Source: Tomocerus qinae (taxonomy: Eukaryota; Arthropoda; Collembola; Entomobryomorpha; Tomoceridae). From it: 64,000 bases of DNA. This document shows, piece by piece, positions 39,633-52,900 of this stretch. The notes under the pieces were generated by a model. That model was not told the origin of the DNA. It saw only the letters and a list, made by a program, of their open reading frames with translations, and did no database searches. The stretch lies in assembly GCA_020055645.1 (NCBI GenBank), contig CM034547.1, positions 65,073,884 through 65,137,883 on the forward strand, written 5' to 3'. The position numbers were made by a program, and so were the translations under genes. Position 1 is the stretch's first letter. The number at the start of each line of letters is the position of its first letter.

Positions 39633-40751
39633 ACTGCACAAAGCCGTTTTGTTTGGTGCAAGTTTTGACCTAGCTTGTCTGCACGTAAAGCAATGCCATG
39701 AAAGGTGGGTGGTAGTTATGATTATATGTAAAACTGACTGTTTGCTGTCAGTAGTCAGCTTGGACACGGCGATTTCTAACTTTAACTTACAGTCAATCTG
39801 AACATAGAATGGTTAAAATCTACTTTTACCATGGAGAGATTGGAATGAATTTGCCCTAAGGCTTACTGCCAAAAACAAAGAACTTTAGCATTACACTAAA
39901 TTTATTTCTCGCATGCATCAATTGATTTCTACATTTCCCTTACCCACCCACCTCTTGATTTTACAAAGTAAAACCTTCTGCTGATGCGATGCTCAAAATC
40001 ACAGAAGATGTAATACAGAATGTTTGATTGAAGTTATAGAGATGAGCTTTTAGATCTCAAAATCTGTTTTGAAATAATGAATCACGTAATGACATGGAGT
40101 TGGTCTTGAACACTGGACTTTGAATTCAGTTGAGCAATGAGTAAAAAACGGACTTCAAGCAAGCCGGCAGTTCCTTTATTTTCAAACAACTAGACAATCT
40201 CTGTTTATGAGTATATTCCATTGAAGTAAGCCATCGCCTGCAACTATACTATAGCAAACTACTAGCTACCTAATCGCCTTATGTAATGTGGTAAACTAAC
40301 CCTTTACACAATTTCTCTGAAAGTTAAAATCAAACATACATACATGAAACCGTTATATTTTATCATTATCAGGCATTAAAGTCTTAATTGTATTGTCTGT
40401 CGGCTATTTACGTAACAAACAAATATCTCAGTATGGAATGACTCATATGATTGCGTTTATGCATTTACAAGCACTTAGTTCAAATCAAGACTAGTGCATA
40501 CTTTTGCTTTGTCATAGTAAAGCCAGCTTAATTTACTTATACCCTACTTTTGTGAGTGAATACAAGTTAGACATGTATGTAGATAACTTATAAGTGTATT
40601 CAGTGACAAATAATTTCTAACAAAAAGACTAAAAACTACTTATCTGTCCCAAATCACACCCACAGGTATCAAAATGCAATCAAAATTTAGTAGGCTAGGC
40701 AGGAAGACTCTCAAATGCCGTACGTCTAGTTATAAAATACATATCAAAGGG
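39633..40751. other. no supported gene; 3' flank of XRCC1
   Basis: No recognisable coding exon or repeat. It lies downstream of the XRCC1 stop codon. Confidence 0.4.
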
Positions 40752-40757
40752 TTTAAT
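40752..40757 (-). promoter_or_regulatory. candidate XRCC1 polyadenylation signal ATTAAA
   Basis: ATTAAA on the minus strand about 92 bases beyond the XRCC1 stop codon; it is the common variant of AATAAA. No canonical AATAAA was noticed closer. Position alone supports it. Confidence 0.3.
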
Positions 40758-40848
40758 TTTTGATGCAGAACAAAGGATTGTTTAACTGTATAAAGATTTA
40801 CAGGTGTCAAAAATATATTTAGTTCGATCAATTTGTTCACTTTGATTT

Positions 40849-40959
40849 TCAATTTGGTAAGATTAGGAATGGATCTGGTGATAGTTTTCGCTTTTCCTTT
40901 CCACAGTCCAATATCCACTGGTGGCGAACAAAACATAAGTTGGGATTCTCCGATAAGGC
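40849..40959 (-). CDS. XRCC1: XRCC1 exon 10, BRCT2 end and stop
   Basis: Acceptor TGTCTTTTTAG|GCC, phase 0, stop TGA at 40,851-40,849. It encodes ALSENPNLCFVRHQWILDC then GKEKRKL, matching human ALMDNPSLAFVRPRWIYSC. The invariant BRCT Trp and following Cys are present. Confidence 0.93.
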   Translation of the reverse strand, partial: ALSENPNLCFVRHQWILDCGKEKRKLSPDPFLILPN

Positions 40960-43900
40960 CTAAAAAGACAAAAATGCATTAAAAAACATTAAACTCAAAA
41001 TGTTGGCTAAATGTTGCTCCCCCCCAACTTTTACCACAGAAAAATTTCGTTCGCGTTGAAAGTGAAAGGTCGGTGGGGGGTTAATCGAACCAGGGGGTAG
41101 TATGCCGGGAAGTAGTAGGACGGAGGGGTATTCGAATATGGGGGTATTAGGACGTATTCGGTGAAACTCAGATTGAGGTATACAAAAAGAGAAAGTTGAT
41201 TTTGTTGACATTGTATACGACATAGAATATTATATTACACTTGTACCTATTTCTCTTTTCCTTCCATAAAGATATAGTTAAATATCCCTTACTCGGATAA
41301 TGTTGACATAATCCTATGGGCACATATTTTTTTTGTAAATTATTAACCTTACATTCTATACCAAGGACAACGGCTATTAGTATTTTTAGGAACAAGAATT
41401 TAGGTATGAGAGAGATGATTAATTTGTCTATTCATTGGGAAAGAATCAGGTTGATAAATAAATTTTTAGGTTTTTAGGTTGCAGTTCACAAATCTAATAA
41501 AGTATTCAGATTTCAGAAAGTACTTTGGTATGTAGATGTTAACGGCAATAAGTAAATTCAGGCATTAAGCTTAATGCCTAGGCAATAAGCTTAATGCCTA
41601 AAAATGCCCGGCATTAAGCTTAATGCCTAGTCTTTAAGCTTAAAGCCTAGGCATTAAGCCTAATGCCTGAATTTTACTCGGCTTAATGCCTGGTCTTATT
41701 GCCTAATTTGGGTGGAAATCAATGTAAACAACAAAAACTTAAGTCTAATATACACAGTAGATGTGTATTTATGTAAAATGCAAATGTATACGGTTCGGGT
41801 TAGTCATTTAAATTAATATGGGATTTTTAAATGTATTTTAATTTCATAAATTATACTAATGCTTATATATTACTTATTGTAATGAAATAAGAATCGACCC
41901 GATTTACTCTAAGTTACTGAAGCAAATTATATTATAAGTGACATGGTAGAGGTTATTACGTGGGTGGTGATGGGCTCATAATGATAACACTCCTCATAAG
42001 TCATTGGGCAGGCCTGAGTATGGATAAAGTTGGCAAATTTTGACAATTGAAATTTTTCCTTTGGGGACACTTTAAATCATGCATTTACGAAACCACATTT
42101 TAAGACTCAAGACATTGCTGAACGGAAGGTTCGAATTGTCGCCGATGTTGCAAGGATTACTCCAAAGAAACTCTTTAACACTCGACTTACTGGAAAATCC
42201 GAATGCAGGAGGTGGTAACATCGGCAAGGGAGGGTGGGGCGCCCTACCCTAGGGTGGGGCTTTTTAGTCTCGGCGGTGGTAACCGAACATAGAGCATTAG
42301 TAAAATCTATGAAATTAAAATACATGTCCCACATAGAAATACACATAGAAATCCCATATTGTTTTAAATGACTACCCTTAACCGTGTACATTTGCATTTT
42401 ACATAAATACACATCTACTGTGTATATTAGATTTAAGTTTTTGTTGTTTACATTGATTTCCACCCAAATCAGGCAATAAGACCAGGCATTAAGCTTAATG
42501 CCGAGTAAAATTCAGGCATTAGGCTTAATGCCTAGGCTTTAAGCTTAAAGACTAGGCATTAAGCTTAATGCCGGGCAATTTTAGGCATTAAGCTTATTGC
42601 CTAGGCATTAAGCTTAATGCCTGAATTTACTTATTGCCGTTAACATAGATACTATTTAGATAGCTACACCAATACATCAGTTGCAAACTTTAAAAAAGTC
42701 ATGTTTTGCATTTTGAAACTTCAATTCTTTTGATAGCTGTCTTCCCTGTTGTTTCCACATTCGATTGTATTATCCGTCGTGTAATGTATTATGGCACTCT
42801 TCAATACCATCAAATCCCAAGGACGTAAAGCAGTAAAACTGTATAACTAACTACTAGCAGCACTGTGAAATTGATACGAGATATACTGTCATAAATAAAT
42901 ACGGCACAAAGTACAGTAAACAAAAACAAGAATAACGTAACTGTGTAAGTGGAGACATAAGTGAGATTGCGAGATTGGCAAGAATAAAATAAACATAAAA
43001 TGTCTCACTGGATAGTATAACAGCTCAAATGTCACTTATCGTGCAAGGACTAAGACATAACATTGTACCTTTAAGAAAAAACAAAAAATACTTTCATTCG
43101 TCGACAATATCTCTTTGGACTTCATTTTATGTTTGATTTCCTTGGTCATACATATTTTATTAGATTGTCTCTTCTTTGAGACGACACATTGCTTAAAATC
43201 CTTACAACTTTTCCCATTTAAATACATACTACTAGTGAATATTATTACTAGCGCTTTTTTATGTCCCCAAAATTTTTCAAGAAAAAATAATGCTTTATAT
43301 AGCCGTGATGGTTACGTGTGGAAATACTAATTCTACTTGCGCTTTCATAGGAAACTGAGCTTTCAAAGCATTTTTTGCTTTCCTAGCCAAGGGTATGTGA
43401 CATGTCTGCGTGTTGCTATTCTCTTCTTAAGAGCGAATCCATGTTGTGTCAGGCCTATGCAAAATACAGCAATCCAATAACGGATGAAGTTGATTTTTTC
43501 ATTCTCAAAGGGTTGCAGTAAGTAAAAGTAAGTCGAATAGATACAGACATTGAGATCCGTAGAGAACACAAAGTTCTATTTATTTATAAATGACAAAACG
43601 CCTATTACAATATTACTACTTGGCGTTCTAGATACCTTGTGTTGACGTAGCGCATCTATTAACTCAATACCTATTAACGTGAATATGATCTTGACAAAAA
43701 CTAAAGATTCATGTATATGTTACAGGGAGTTTGTACAGATCAGATATATGCACAATGCCTAGGATGCATGTAAAGCGAAAAACCAAAATTTTGATTTTTA
43801 ACTAACCTAATCCAATTTAAAACAACTTGTTGACTGTCAAATGTACTTTCATACAAGGTTAAATGATTTCAATTCTAGGTTAGGTCATTAAAAATCAAAA

Positions 43901-46900
43901 TTTTAGTTTTTCACTTTACATACATCCTAGGCATTTTGCATATGTCCGGTATGTACAACTTTCCTGTAACATACATATATTATGATAAATACACTAGTAC
44001 ATGGATGAAGATTTGCAAACGATTCGCTTAAAAAGATACTACAAAACGATCCTGTTTGTTTGTATTATACCTCATTCTGCGAAAAAAGGATGATACACGT
44101 TCCTTTTGCCTTATGAATAATATGTTTCATTTTTACTCATGTAGGTTTCACTTTCGGTATACTTAATTGAAATTGTTGTGTTGAGTAGAATAGAATAAAA
44201 AGAGTTACTTTTGGTCTTAATTACATAATATAAATACCATAAGCACAAACGCACACACTTGTGCAAATGTTAAGTATACACTATACAGTAGAGAGTTACA
44301 CGGGCACCCAATGCCCGTGCGGGCAGCTGCCCGGCCCGTGCCCGTACGGGTATGGGCGGGCACGGGCAAGATTTTCAAAATGTTTGCGGGCACGGGCAGC
44401 CACGGGTACCAAAATGCTGCCCGTGCAACTCTATATAAAAGTTGTACGGGCACCTAATGCCCGTGCGGGCAGCTGCTCGGCCCGTGCCCGTACGGGTATG
44501 GGCGGGCACAGGCATATTTGCTACGGGCACGGGCACCAAAATGCTGCCCGTGCAACTCTCTACTATACAGTATAGTATAAGTAAAGGAGTGATTGGATAG
44601 AAAATTGAAATAACCAATACAATAAAACTATGGATGGATATAACATATAATAAATAACAAAACAAAAGTTTACCTCAGCAAAATCCTCCAGCCACACTTT
44701 ACTTTCTGTAACAACAAATTCAAGGTCACTTGTTAACTCGGATTCCACTTTCCTGGAAAAGATAATGATAATGGTCTGTGTCATTATTCAACTTAAAGCG
44801 TCCTACAGGCAGTGCCGCAGCCAGAAAAAAATTTCGGGGGAGGGGAGGGGGGGGGGCACCGAGAAAAAATATGCTATTGTAGCGATTTTTTAGTTATTAA
44901 ATTTTAGCAATTTTTAGCGATTTTAGACAAAAATTATTTTTCTCGATTTCGGGGGGGGGCGTGCCCCCCCTCGATGCGGCCTTGCCTACAGGTTAAGGAT
45001 GAATGGATGAAACAGTAATTAGTAAATTTTGTATAAATAAATGTTAAGAATTTGCCTACACATATGTTATGTAAAGTCATGTCTAGGGGTCATGCTTCGT
45101 GTGGTACTACAGCCTCCCCTTAAATCCTCAAGTTTCCCCAAGAAAGAAGTATTAAAGTGTACCATGTGTGAGACCATACCTACGAAAAATGTGTACCATT
45201 TCAATAACAAATTTTAAGCATTTCAGCCCGAGGGCTTGTGTCTTCCAAAAGCTATTCAGCCAGACAAACTTGACGGTGATTAGCAATAAAGCGGAGGCAT
45301 CTGAATGACTTCGGTATATCCAGTCAAAATGTTTAATTCGCCAAGGAAAAGTTGGAACAGAATCGGGTACAATCTAATGAAATTGTTCATTATGAAATGA
45401 AAACAATTCTGATACTGTTTTGACATTTCATCCAATGAACTCGGCCTTCACATGACAGAAAGATACGGAGAACAGTTCTGTGGCAGCCAAAATACATCCC
45501 TGAAGCTACAGACGAGCGACACACAGAGAGATACAATTTACAATTATAAGTAGCTCCAACTGCCCAAAAGCGAGCATTCAACCATTGGAAAAATACTCAA
45601 TTTTGTTTTATGGCAAGGGAAGCTACAAAGTGCTCTTTGACAAATTAATTTCGCTACAGTATAGACTACAGGCAAATGTTGAACGAGATACTGACACCAA
45701 TCAAATAATGTCTACTCATCCCAGATGACAGGAGCGGCACTAACACTTACTGCTAATAACAAGTAAGTTTGTAAGCACAAAACACCAGTTATCAAGTTCT
45801 ATTGTGGGGTGTCCTTTGATCCCTACCTAACATGTACCGTACCATTCGGAAAGATACGCTTCTGTTAAAACTTCTACCACGATCACGATAGTCTCAAGTT
45901 CCTTTATTAAGTAGCGGAGCTGCTTTGTAGAAATGCTTGATCTGTCTGTCTGTTAGCACGATAACTCAAAAACGGTTTGAGATAATCAGTTCTTGTACAA
46001 CTTCCTGTACGTAAAAGGATGAAAAGTGAGGTTTGTGACTATATAATATGTAACATCAGACACACCCCCTGCCCTTGGTCGCGGCTCAAAACTAAAATTT
46101 GGTGTACCTTTAGTAAATTGCAAATCGTAGAACGTCATCATGAGATAGTTCGTTCGAAAGGTTATTCGTTAGGTCAGGTCAGGGTCAAGTCATACGGGTC
46201 AAAAGGAGAAACATCTTTGGAAAGATGCACTAAAAACGTCATGTAACGTCGCAAGATTATCCCCGCTACTCTTTACATGTATTTGACATGGTTTACTTAG
46301 AATGGAAGTAGTAACTTCCTATACCAGCGTGGTATAAACAGTGTCGCTGCAGCAAGAACTAAACGAATCAACTAATCGAACAGCAGTCTAGTAATCTAGT
46401 ACAAACGATCACTAATAGTATCTACTAGACTACTAGACTGTCTCAGTCTCAACACCCAAAATTATAAAATTATATCTAGAGATATTACTTTACAACATAT
46501 ACTACATCTACAGCAAATAGAATATACTACATAAGTAGCTATCACCACGCATAAAAATATTGTGTGCTATGATCTCATAGTCACAGTATCAGCATGTTTG
46601 TCGTCCAACAACATTGGCAAATGGATTACTTCTGCATTTTGGGCGTTTTTCGGCAATGATAATATAATATAAGCTATAACCACAACAGCATTTAAGCTTT
46701 GTAATTACAAGTAGTAAGTGGAAGATTTATATCCTAGAAACATACCGTTACACTCTATACATTTAACTATTACAAATTAAAAAATGAAGTAGCAATGCCC
46801 AACTAAACTCACTAGGCTTGATTTGTAGATTGTATATAGACCATGGCCACATTCGGAAAACATACTATATTTGCACTTTCAAAGTTCAGAATTCGGCATG

Positions 46901-49900
46901 AATTTCTGCACTTTAATCTGAATTTCATCGGTATTCGTCTAATCAAATCAGACATATTTATAATCACTTATGAATCTACATCGGTATCTGAATTAAACAG
47001 ATATTGATTTCTGAATCTGAATTCAAGAGTTACGAATTTATTTCGGTACGCTTTGACATATATTTTTGGATGTTAATCGGCACCTGAATTGGAGCATTCA
47101 GAGTACATTTCAGCTTCTGCATTAGTCTGAATTCGTGCAGATTTCTGCTTTGCACCAAAGTTGAATTATTTCAACTTTCGTCAATTCAGAAATCTTTAGG
47201 CATTCACACATTCACAGTCAACACAAACTAGAGCACACATAGTGTATTTTGACGTTTCGCATTTCATTATTTCTCCTTTTTTATATCTTTTTGATGAATC
47301 AGGAACTGTTAATTGAGTTGGTCAAGAGTGTTGTATGACATGAAGCGGTCGAAGAAAATGGGCGGTTTACCAGAAATTCGTTTACTGTGCTTATAAAACT
47401 CACCTTTTGATCTGCTCAAAAATATTTGTCGGGGATATTTGCTACGAAAATTTCATCTTTTTTAATCCTCCTTCTTAACAATGCAAAGTAATAATTTTTT
47501 TGAAAAAGATTCTTCTAGATACTTTTGAAAAAGATTCACAAATATGAATAATTAAAATCCCAGATTTTCCCAAACAATTAATTTTACGCTTACTACTATA
47601 CATTATACAATGTGTAGATTATGCAGTTGCAGACAGATTACCAGTACCGTATTTAGAAGTCGATTTCGGAGGGGGCAATGATGTCATAAACTTATATGTA
47701 TTAGGTATACAATCGTGCGAAGCGCGACAAATTTTGGCTTATTTCGTCTAAAATGAGTCAAAAACAGCCTAAAGATCACATAAAATCGCGCGAAATTTTT
47801 TGGTATTTTGAGGAAACATTTTCCCTTTTCTTGGATTTCGGGGGGGGGGGCATTTGCCCCCAATCGCCCCCCCTCAATGGTGTACGCCGATTTAGGCCAA
47901 TCCAAACAGGCCAATGGGCAAAACGCATTTAGGCCAATCCAGAAACTCTGAAAACCCATTTAGGCCAAAAAAAAGTGACCACTTAGGCCAAAACTTTATT
48001 TGCGTAGGAATTAGCCACATATAGTAAATAATGAATGAAAATATGTAAGTTAGTCAAGATTTTGCAATATTTAAGAACGTTTTAGACAATATAGACAACA
48101 ATAATGTAGAACCACACACATAATTTTAGCTAAAATTCGTCGTCTATGTGTAATTTGTTTACGTTTATGACGTTTGGCGCGATGTTATTGATTCATATGT
48201 AAATCTATAGTGAAAGATAGTAAGGAAATTACGCGGTCATAATGATAATCAGTGTACGATAAACAAAAGATTCACAAATAAGTAGCAGTAAGCATAGATT
48301 AATTTAGTTTTTATTATTTAATTCTTTAATTTTCAGTAGATGATTTCTCAGGAGTTAGTCATTTGTGACTTTGAATTGGCTATTCACAAAACGAGATGCA
48401 TTTCCATCTACTGAAATTGGAGGTTGCCTCTATCATACATTGGAGACAAATTCAGCAGCATACATGGAAAAAACTTAAATCGGAAGATATTCAGAATTTT
48501 TATTTCCTCCTGAGGTTTGGTCTGTTTATTCAAGAGTTCTAAATGATCTGCCTTACTTATATATTGTCTAAAACGTTCTTAAATATTGCAAAATCTTGAC
48601 TAACTTATATTTTCATTCATTATTTACTATATGTGACTAATTCCTACGCAAATAAAGTTTTGGCCTAAGTGGTCATTTTTTTTGGCCTAAATGGGTTTTC
48701 AGAGTTTCTGGATTGGCCTAAATGCGTTTTGCCCATTGGCCTATTTGGATTGGCCTAAATAGGATAGAATCCCCTCAATACAGCTTTGCAGATTACTATA
48801 AATGAAAAGTTCAGATTCAGAAAACTAGATACATAAATCAGAAATCGATGGACTATAGATGACAAATATATTTTTTAAGTCAAATGATGATTTCAGATGC
48901 AGAAATAGATATAGAAGCCGAAAGGTGAATGTCGAACTTAATAGCTAGGATATCAAATAGTTTTATTTTAAATATTATTATTTAATTCGTACTTAAACAC
49001 TAGAGATTTCTGAGGACTTTATCAGGCAACTTTAGCCTGAATTTATCTAATTGTATCACTTATAGGTATAGAAATCCTATTATTAAAATAATAATAATAG
49101 TTAAGAACTAAATTGGAAATTAATATTAACGATAGACTGAAGCAATTGGTATTCAATCATAATAAATAATACCTACTGCTCGGATTTGAACCCTAAAGGA
49201 CGCGGACGCCAACGGTTATCGATGCCATAAAAATTAACTGTTATTCGAGATCGTATGGTTCTCCATGGCATACGGAAAACAAAACTAACTCAATATTATG
49301 CCGAATCGGTAGTACCGAATACAGAACGAAAGTGAAAGAGAGAAACTGTCCTGCACCTGCAACTATTAAATGTTATCTATAACAATCAAATGGTTATGGG
49401 TAATGTACCGATAAACAAGTTGACAGTCATTAACTTTTTATTCTTTAACTCGTACTCATAGGAGAAACGCATTTCTACTGTATCGCAGTATAATGTGTGT
49501 GCGTGACAGGAGTGCTGGAGACCCAAACTCTCATATCCAGAGCTCGGAAATGTACTAAAAAAATTTTAGTACATTTTTTAATATACAATTTACCACTTTT
49601 ATTGTTTGTAAATTAACAATTTTCTATTTTTTTTAAAAATTCGGATTAGCGTAGTCAAAAAACCTTTTAAGCTTAATTTCATTTCCCATTGTACTACATA
49701 TTTTCGTATTTTGAGCATACATTTTTGTTTCAGGCACACATTTAAACATATTTCTTTTTAGTAAAGAAATGTTCTAGCCATGGAGTTATCTGAAGTTGAT
49801 GCACATGCAGCACTTAGTGTAGAATTAGATGTCCGAATACGTCTATTACAGGAACCTATACAATCTCTATCTGTTTAGAACAAAAGTATAGAAACCACTG

Positions 49901-52900
49901 AACTAAAAGTCGCCAAGCTTTCTCTCTCATTGATATGAAATGGCATTTGTTTTCCCGATATTCCAATGACCAATGCAAAGTTGAGAAAACAAAAACCATC
50001 CAATTCAAAAGGTTTGAAAGTTTTAAGTTTAATAATAAGGTACAATGTACAATAATTATTGTATACTTTAAATTCATACTTTTGTTTCTAGCCTTTAGGC
50101 TATAGGTAAATTTTGACATTGGGATAATCGAATGTAATCTATAATAATATATGTGAATACCTAGTTCTTCACTGACACTGTTACTTACGTGCAAGTATCG
50201 GCTAGATTTAGGCAGCGGGATATCGTTGCCTCAATTGCCCCCTCCCCCCTTGCCCCTAGTTTAGCCACTTAACCTATTATCTTTGCCATTTGCTTCCCGT
50301 TACAATTTCTGCCTCTTTTTTTGACCTAACCTAATTAAAAATAAGCATATTACTTGCTTGTTAGGTTTTAACAATAAAACAGTTTATTTTTTATTAGGTT
50401 AGGTCAAAAAAGAGGCAAAAATAGTGACGGGAGGCAATAGGGACAATATATCAAAGTAATAGAATAGATATTACTTGCTTGTTAGGCTTTAACAATAAAA
50501 CAGTTTATTTTTTATTAGGTTAGGTCAAAAAAGATGCAAAAATAGTGACGGGAGGCAATAGGGACAATATATCAAAGTAATAGAATAGATATTACTTGCT
50601 TGTTAGGCTTTAACAATAAAACAGTTTATTTTTTATTAGGTTAGGTCAAAAAAGATGCAAAAATAGTGACGGGAGGCAATAGGGACAATATATTAAAGTA
50701 ATAGAATAGGTTAAGTGGCTAAACTAGGGGCAACGGGGGAGGGGGCAACGGAGGCAACAGGGGCAATTGAGGCAACGATATCCCGCTGCCTAAATCCAGC
50801 CCAAGTGGCTGTAAGCTTATTCTGACTCTGGTTAATTCTATCTAGACAAAGTGAACCATATAATATATAGTTACTAGTTACTACTAGTATACACATAATA
50901 TTATTATAATACAACAGCACTAGCGCAAAGTGTATAAGTTCACCTATGGATATCAATGCAAGCCTCATTTAATATTATAACAATCTACACTATCATTACA
51001 GTTCACCTATCATAGTTATTCATACAATTATTAAGTGGTGTGCAGCACCGCTTTATAGGAATATCTGATCTGTCTGTCTGTCCGTCTGTTAGCACGATAA
51101 CTCAAAAACGGTTTGAGATAATCGACTCAAACTTACTGTACGTGATGTAGAGATGAAAAGCGAGGTCGGGTTCTAAAATGGACAAAATCGGATACACCCC
51201 CTGAATGTGGGCGTTGTCCAAAAGTTAAAAATTGGTGTAACTTTAGTTATTGACGTTGTAGAACGTCATGAGATAGCTCGTTCGAAAAGTTTGTTCGTTA
51301 GGCCATGTCAAGGTCAAGTCACACGTGTCAAAGGGTCAAAGGTCATTGAAAACATTCACTAAAAACGTCATGTAGCGTCAGATAATCAGTTCAAACTTTT
51401 AATGCAATTTCACACCACTTTTTTACATCCATTTGGACATGGTTTATTATTATTATAGTATACAATATAATAACCAGGCCCGCCCCGAGCTCAATTGTCA
51501 CCCTGGGCAAAATATAAATGCCGCCCCTCTAATAACATCAATATGATATTCATTGTCAGCCCTGTCTAAAAGTTCAATAAATTAGAAACCTGACCATAAA
51601 CAAATAATCCGAAGCAAACAATTGGGTACATTACGTTACACAATCAGGGTATGCACTATAATCTTGTTACGGGCAGTTGTAAAACATCATGAAAATTGTA
51701 GAAAATGCATTTGGATGGGAAAGATATTACCCTTTACTATTATTCGAAAACCAATTTGCAATAACAACGGTAAAAAGTTTACGTTGTGTTTCTTTGATAG
51801 GTGTATTGCACTAACTCTGCAAACTGGTGTCATAAAATCTCAGGAGTGAAAGTTACGGTATCTTTATCAGTGTACGTAAGTCAAGATTAAACATAATGCA
51901 TTCTTTTCTGATTACTTATCTGATTTTATCTACATAATACAAGTGTGTGTTATTAACAAGACCTGCTTTCGTGCCTTTCTTTTGGTTAGCACCTCAAAAT
52001 AGACATAGAAAGGACCCAAGGCTAGTAGAAGTAAAATAGGTTTGGAATTCCCAGGCACTTCTGAATTTTTGTGTATGTAAACCGATTTGTGACGTCACAC
52101 GGCGACTTTCCTATACATTTGCATGGGGCATCACCATGGTGAAAGTGCATGTCAAAAAATTAAAATAATTTTGTCTAAAATATTTTTCTGCCCCATGGAA
52201 ATGTATAGGAAATGTCGCCGTGTGACGTCACAAATCGAATACATTACAAAAAAATCGAATGAAGCCTGGAATGCCGCAGGTTGGAAAGGACCGTTTCTTT
52301 TACACGCATACTCATGAATGGACTTCTTCTGCTTTTATATTTTTACCTATAAAGTATTTAGTCTCTATAAATATCTATGTATTATTTGTAGACTTTCAAA
52401 ATCCCACACCCCACAGCAAAGAAAACTAAAGGCTTTTTTGTCTTGTCTAGAAAAATAACAAGAGCAGTATATAATATGGTGACAATATTATTGTGCAGGT
52501 TTCATAATATACAGACCTGTATATTACAATCACATCGGTATTGCACATATGCAGCATCTTCATGTGGAAGGAAACCCATTCCATGGTGGTCTATTACAAT
52601 TTATTACTCGATGAAAGTAATGGAGCAAAACTAAGGATGCATCCTTTTAAAACATCACTTAAATTGAAAGACATTTATTGATTCAACTAATGACAGCCTA
52701 ATGCAAATCATTAAACGAGTAAAAAATGTTGTCTTTACTCATCAGAACAACTTTCCCCGTAGTCTCTGTCTTCGATTGCTATGTAACTGGTAAATTGAAT
52801 ACGTGCAGAACAAGGAATACTTATTAGTAAGTAAAGTAACTAATGCCTGCAACCTTCAATCATTTCATGCAAATAAGTATAATATTTCTGATTGTGAGTA

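Noticed and set aside
42107..42463. 118-codon minus-strand open frame
   Set aside because: It runs into the arm and centre of the palindromic foldback element; no domain.
43363..43503. Candidate terminal XRCC1 exon (NEKINFIRYWIAVFC)
   Set aside because: Phase fits, but the BRCT ending is poor. The exon at 40,849-40,959 matches far better (ALSENPNLCFVRHQWILDC) with a stronger acceptor.
44217..44665. Open frames with GYGRARA / RTGTGRAAARTG
   Set aside because: They are translations of the GC-rich dimeric MITE.
50390..50680. TTAGGTTAGGTC words as telomeric repeat
   Set aside because: Only one or two per 121-bp unit, inside a MITE, so not a telomeric array.
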